Source: Bacteroidales bacterium
GTDB lineage: Bacteria; Bacteroidota; Bacteroidia; Bacteroidales; JAADJA01
NCBI GenBank assembly: GCA_021107975.1
Contig: JAIORT010000169.1
Coordinates: forward strand, 1-9,613
Direction: 5' to 3'
Length of the DNA stretch: 9,613 nt
Shown one piece after another: positions 6,412 through 9,613 of this stretch (position 1 is the first letter of the stretch; every line of letters begins with the position of its first letter). The notes under the pieces were generated by a model that worked only from the letters and a program-made list of their open reading frames with translations, had not been told where the DNA came from and searched no databases. A program made the translations under genes and the position numbers.

Positions 6412-6562
6412 GCCAGTCACGCCCGGTTGAGGTTGTCCCTATGCTAAATGGACTTGGTTTGTCATTTAGAAAACAAATATTTTTATTACACATATTATTT
6501 CCTATAGGTATATTTAGGTGCTCAGTTTATTATTATCAGAATGATTTACAATCACATAAATA

Positions 6563-6660
6563 TTTCTCGCAAAGGACGCAAAAAAACGAAAAACGCAAAA
6601 AATTATTTATTAGACCTTTGCGAAGCTTAGCGTAAAAACTTTTGCGGTCTTAGCGTGAAA
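6563..6660. repeat. CGCAAAG-type imperfect palindrome with abutting direct repeats
   Basis: Outer arms TTTCTCGCAAAGGACGC (6563-6579) and GCGGTCTTAGCGTGAAA (6644-6660) pair in 13 of 17 positions. Inner arms CGCAAA (6594-6599) and TTTGCG (6617-6622) pair perfectly. The palindrome is bounded on the left by TACAATCACATAAATA (6547-6562) and on the right by TACAATCATATAAAGA (6661-6676), a 14/16 direct repeat lying exactly at its edges, as a decayed target-site duplication would. Confidence 0.7.
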
Positions 6661-6711
6661 TACAATCATATAAAGATAGTGTCAGTTTAAACTACAATTA
6701 AAGAAATTTGT

Positions 6712-6729
6712 TCCCGATAGCAATAGGGA
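6712..6729. repeat. small imperfect hairpin TCCC...GGGA
   Basis: TCCCGATAGCAATAGGGA is symmetric at its ends and centre with mismatches between. It resembles the small GC-rich hairpins common between Bacteroidota genes. It lies between two CAGTTTAA words (6683-6690 and 6740-6747). Confidence 0.45.
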
Positions 6730-6751
6730 CGTTTTCGTTCAGTTTAATTAT

Positions 6752-6759
6752 TACATTTG
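6752..6759 (+). promoter_or_regulatory. Bacteroidota -7 box of the BNR gene
   Basis: TACATTTG is a full match to TAnnTTTG. The expected start near 6765 lies close to the TTG at 6777 and about 40 nt before the ATG at 6804, which favours the ATG as the true start. Confidence 0.55.
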
Positions 6760-6803
6760 CAAAATAACTAAGTTGTTTGCTATGTACCTTAAAAATTTTA
6801 AAA

Positions 6804-9227
6804 ATGAAAAAAATATTTATTACTTCCGGTTTAATGTTGCTTATTATCTGTTTATATAGTCAAAGTAATCTGATAAGCAAAGATGTATTTGGAAACACTC
6901 CCCACTCCTACCCTGCTAAAATTAATTCATTATTAGGCGAAAATCAAAAAGCCGGCAATGAATGGACGTCTGTTGGACCTTATGGAGGCGATGTTTACGG
7001 TATTGCCGTTAATCCTCAAAATACGGATGTTGTATTCGCAGGAGCAGGTTTTCCTTATATAAGTTTTAATGGCGGAAATTCCTGGGAAATTATAGATGAA
7101 CTGCTTAATTTAGCTTCCGGCGGAATTGATGTTTTTGAAGCAACCGCCGATGGTGTGATATATGCAGGAGGTTACACAACCTATGGGAAAATATTCAGGT
7201 CGTCTGACGGAGGAAATACCTGGCAGCAATTAAACTTTTCTTTAACCCGTGGTGTTTATGATATTGTTGTTGATCCTAATGACCAAAACATTATTTATTT
7301 GGGCGTGTCTGCCGATCCGGGACCTTCGAGTAATGTGGTTGTTGTATCTTACGATGGTGGGGATAGCTGGACTCCGTTAAATCTTATTAATGCCTTACCT
7401 GTCGGATTTTCAGTAGTAGATCTATCCATTGACCCAGAAAACAGCCAAACCATTTTTGCCGTTGGCAACGAAAGTTTCAGCAATGCCTTAATTGCCGCCA
7501 GCTTCGACGGCGGACAAACATGGGAGGACAGATCATCAAATTTACCAACCGGAAAGCCATACAATGTTGTAACTATTGCCGGACAGACAGTTTATGTTGG
7601 TGGCGGGCAACTTTTCGGTGGGAATTATATGGGTTTATATAAAAGTACGGATTATGGTTTAAGCTGGCAAAATATTTCTACAAGCTTTCCCAATAAGGTT
7701 ATCAGTGATATTCTTATTGATCCGGATAATTCCGATAAAATGTATTTAGCAACTGAAGGCGACGGGATTTATTATACGTTAAACGGAGGAACCACATGGA
7801 ATTATAATACAACCGGTGCAGGCGATGAAGGTTCGGCGAGATGTCTTGTTTTTGAACCGGGAAATACAGATGTTATTTATTCCGGTTTCCTTAGCCTTGC
7901 ATCCTGCAAAAGCACCGATGCCGGTCAGTCGTGGAGTTATGCGAATATAGGTATTGCCACCTTACTTCTGAACGATATTGAGGTTGACATTAATAATTCA
8001 GATATAGTTATAACGGGTTTTGAAGCGGAAAATTCGGGAGGATGTTATTTAAGCAATAATGGAGGAAACACCTGGGAGCTTGTTGCCGGATTACCCGGTA
8101 CACGGTTTTCAAAAGTTACTTTTGGGTCTGATGGAACTCTTTATGTTTGGTCAAACGGGCCTTCATCAGTAGCGCAGGAAGGATTGTATAAATCAATTGA
8201 TGGAGGTATAACATGGGAAAACATGGGGCCAAATATCGGTTCTTTATTTGAAACTGAAATATTTGCTATCGCTGCTTCGCTTACTAATCCCGATTTGATT
8301 TTTATCGGTGGGAATAACTTTGGAGTTAACGGTTTCGAGTCGATAATATACAGGACAACCGATGGCGGCGAAAACTGGGAAGAAGTATTTACCGGACCTG
8401 AGTGGGACAGCTTTAATTATTTGTTTATTGATCCCAATTCAAACGACGAGATAATTTATGCTGCATATATGTCGAATAACGCTCAAGGGGGATTTTTAAA
8501 AAGCATTGACGGAGGAACCGGTTGGTTACCTATCAACAGCGGCATACCTGCATCAACAAAATGGGTAGGAGCTATTGTTTGTGATCCCATTAATCCTGAT
8601 ATTCTTTATGGTGGCATTGGCGGATATAGCGGAACAGGAGGAAGTATTTATAAATCGGAAGACGGGGGAATGTTGTGGACGCCGACAAATATCAGTCTCG
8701 GAGTGTGGTGCAAGATTATGGATATTTTTATAAGCCCTTTGAACGAAGATGTTATTTATACAGCCACTACACAAAATGGTGTTTATATCACAACAAATGC
8801 AGGTGATACATGGGAAGCAGCAAATGATGGTTTGCCTGCCAATAGAATTACTTCTTTTTCCGAATCATTTAGTGTTAACGACACTCTGAAGTTTTTTGCT
8901 TCTTCTTTTACAAACAGCGCTTTTATAACGGATGTTTATGTTCTGGTAATCCCTTCTGTAGATAACACAAAACCTCTTTCAGAACTGATCTCTATTTACC
9001 CGAATCCGTCATCAGGCAAGGTTTACATAAACCTCGGGATAAACAAGGACAAAGATATACGTATTACAATTACAAATATTGCAGGACAAGTAATTGAATC
9101 ATTTGAATATTTTTCAAAAGATAAGGGAATAAATAAACTGGAGTTGGAATTAAATCTAGGGGTATATTTTTGTAATATTTTCAGTAATGGAAATGTTGTA
9201 ACAAAGAAAATTATTATTCTGAAATAA
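6804..9227 (+). CDS. secreted Asp-box (BNR) beta-propeller protein with T9SS sorting tail
   Basis: An 807-aa exoprotein starting at ATG 6804. The frame is open from a TTG at 6777, but the extra nine codons precede a clean signal peptide and are rejected. Signal peptide 1-19 ends LYS before Gln20. Thirteen Asp-box motifs (S/T-x-D/N-x-G-x-x-W) begin at residues 87, 133, 182, 233, 281, 325, 370, 417, 464, 518, 567, 618 and 663, roughly 45-55 residues apart. Several blades also carry a strand of the form DPxNxDxIY. The spacing suggests one or two beta-propellers as in sialidase/sortilin-like folds. I see no sialidase catalytic set, so an enzymatic role is not claimed. Residues about 728-807 (IYPNPSSGK at 731-739, end KKIIILK) are a type A T9SS tail, so export by Sec and T9SS to the surface is likely. 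Binding or adhesion is possible. No partner gene is adjacent. Its promoter is the box at 6752. Confidence 0.9.
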   Translation: MKKIFITSGLMLLIICLYSQSNLISKDVFGNTPHSYPAKINSLLGENQKAGNEWTSVGPYGGDVYGIAVNPQNTDVVFAGAGFPYISFNGGNSWEIIDELLNLASGGIDVFEATADGVIYAGGYTTYGKIFRSSDGGNTWQQLNFSLTRGVYDIVVDPNDQNIIYLGVSADPGPSSNVVVVSYDGGDSWTPLNLINALPVGFSVVDLSIDPENSQTIFAVGNESFSNALIAASFDGGQTWEDRSSNLPTGKPYNVVTIAGQTVYVGGGQLFGGNYMGLYKSTDYGLSWQNISTSFPNKVISDILIDPDNSDKMYLATEGDGIYYTLNGGTTWNYNTTGAGDEGSARCLVFEPGNTDVIYSGFLSLASCKSTDAGQSWSYANIGIATLLLNDIEVDINNSDIVITGFEAENSGGCYLSNNGGNTWELVAGLPGTRFSKVTFGSDGTLYVWSNGPSSVAQEGLYKSIDGGITWENMGPNIGSLFETEIFAIAASLTNPDLIFIGGNNFGVNGFESIIYRTTDGGENWEEVFTGPEWDSFNYLFIDPNSNDEIIYAAYMSNNAQGGFLKSIDGGTGWLPINSGIPASTKWVGAIVCDPINPDILYGGIGGYSGTGGSIYKSEDGGMLWTPTNISLGVWCKIMDIFISPLNEDVIYTATTQNGVYITTNAGDTWEAANDGLPANRITSFSESFSVNDTLKFFASSFTNSAFITDVYVLVIPSVDNTKPLSELISIYPNPSSGKVYINLGINKDKDIRITITNIAGQVIESFEYFSKDKGINKLELELNLGVYFCNIFSNGNVVTKKIIILK

Positions 9228-9244
9228 GGAAAGTAAAAATAAAG

Positions 9245-9452
9245 AGACTGTTTAAAAATCATATTTATATTTTATATAGGCACTTTAATCTTTGTGATTC
9301 TTCGTGACTTTGCCCCGAAAACTTTCGGGGTAGTGGCAAGAAATAGCATTCAGAAAATAGCCACAAAGGCACTAAAACACAAAGGTTCACAAAGGTATTC
9401 AGGATGAAGATAACTTTATATAAAATATTTTTTTAATAAATTTAAACAGTCT
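9245..9452. repeat. large palindromic (MITE-like) element, copy C
   Basis: Perfect 12-bp inverted ends AGACTGTTTAAA (9245-9256) and TTTAAACAGTCT (9441-9452) enclose A/T-rich flanks and a CTTTGTG...CACAAAG core (about 9290-9396). The right arm GCCACAAAGGCACTAAAAC from 9360 resembles the right arm of the element at 112-328 (about 30 of 37 positions), and the ends are also related. The left arm is broken by the hairpin at 9313-9330. No ORF. It may also act as a 3' end for the BNR transcript. No target duplication is evident. Confidence 0.65.
9313..9330. repeat. nested hairpin CCCCGAAA / TTTCGGGG
   Basis: Perfect 8-bp stem with a 2-nt loop (AC), placed inside the left arm of the larger palindrome. 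The right arm has no counterpart, so it appears to be a later insertion. Confidence 0.65.
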
Positions 9453-9592
9453 TATAGTTTTCCGACTCTCTAAAAAAGAAATTGCTAAAAATGGTAAACA
9501 ATATCCACGGAGTTATATTTGTTTTATAACAAAGTATGAAAGAAACCAATAGAAGCTACGGTTCCGGTTAATATTAAAAGTTCGTTTGTCAT
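9453..9592 (-). pseudogene. decayed 5' end of a membrane protein gene (candidate)
   Basis: On the minus strand an ATG at 9590-9592 opens MTNELLILTGTVASIGFF followed by HTLL, then TAA at 9524-9526 after only 22 codons. From memory, this closely resembles the start of a multi-pass membrane family whose first helix ends in HTL-x-GPDHYLPF (NicO/HupE-like metal transporter relatives). After the stop, a shifted frame reads YCLPFLAIS (about 9503-9477), which fits the expected continuation if about 14 nt were gained. Any remaining sequence runs straight into the palindromic element ending at 9452. I infer a gene broken by small indels and truncated by the element. It could instead be chance similarity of a short hydrophobic reading frame. 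Confidence 0.4.
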
Positions 9593-9613
9593 ATATCAAA
9601 TATCAAATTTTCA

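Larger units (their letters stand above)
6285..6776. other. repeat-rich intergenic region between FISUMP and BNR genes
   Basis: About 490-520 bp without a convincing gene. In order it holds copy 2 of the dispersed repeat with a nested hairpin (6290-6411), a weak inverted repeat CTAAATG/CATTTAG (6444-6450, 6463-6469), the CGCAAAG-type palindrome with abutting direct repeats (6547-6676), the segment AGTGTCAGTTTAAACT (6678-6693), a small hairpin (6712-6729) and the BNR gene promoter (6752-6759). A 64-codon frame at 6441-6635 runs through the palindrome and is not believed. Confidence 0.7.

Noticed and set aside
6441..6635. 64-codon plus-strand frame between the FISUMP and BNR genes
   Set aside because: It runs through the CGCAAAG palindrome, has no recognisable protein features and no promoter or leader of the kind seen for the real genes.
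6777..6803. TTG start giving nine extra residues on the BNR protein
   Set aside because: The extra residues precede a normal Lys-Lys-hydrophobic signal peptide that starts at the ATG at 6804, and the predicted transcript start is close to the TTG.
6804..9227. sialidase enzyme
   Set aside because: Asp boxes are present, but no catalytic arginine triad or FRIP-type motif is visible, and the number of boxes is far above the sialidase norm.
9023..9262. 79-codon minus-strand frame opposite the BNR protein's sorting tail
   Set aside because: It overlaps the conserved T9SS tail in antisense. Its hydrophobic look comes from the reverse complement of Lys/Asn-rich codons.

Overview
The window reads as a chromosomal stretch of a Bacteroidota bacterium (probably Bacteroidia or a relative). 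The signs are three secreted proteins with type IX secretion (T9SS) 'YPNP' modules, signal peptides followed by Gln, A/T-rich leaders without Shine-Dalgarno sites, -7 boxes of the Bacteroidota form TAnnTTTG, and dispersed palindromic repeats between genes. I see no phage genes, transposase, CRISPR array, tRNA or rRNA.

Layout: 1-428 is noncoding apart from a doubtful ORF end. It holds GGGGAAAT microrepeats and a large palindromic element. Three genes then lie on the minus strand. 429-3419 encodes a 996-aa secreted protein with two lamin-tail domains, a chitobiase-like domain, a CotH-type kinase domain and a T9SS tail. 3586-3777 encodes a 63-aa cold-shock protein with its own promoter and terminator. 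3890-4621 encodes a membrane-anchored protein of unknown function. The 4622-4955 gap holds a dispersed repeat, an inverted repeat, a terminator-like hairpin and a plus-strand promoter. 4956-6284 (+) encodes a FISUMP-domain secreted protein with an internal T9SS-like module. 6285-6776 is packed with repeats. 6804-9227 (+) encodes an 807-aa protein with 13 Asp-box (BNR) motifs and a T9SS tail. 9228-9613 holds a second copy of the large palindromic element and, on the minus strand, what looks like the decayed 5' end of a membrane protein gene.

Functionally the window is a surface and secretion locus. The CotH/LTD protein and the BNR protein should be exported by Sec and then T9SS. The FISUMP protein carries a T9SS-like module in the wrong place (residues 84-158, with about 280 residues after it). 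Each gene appears to be transcribed alone, and I see no classical operon or defence system.

The most unusual material is between the genes: (i) two same-orientation copies of a roughly 75-nt repeat flanking the FISUMP gene, one with a 40-nt hairpin inserted; (ii) a roughly 98-bp imperfect palindrome abutted exactly by 16-nt near-identical direct repeats; (iii) two roughly 210-bp palindromic elements near the window ends that share terminal and core sequence, one with a further hairpin nested in one arm. Together they suggest several families of non-autonomous palindromic elements inserting into one another.
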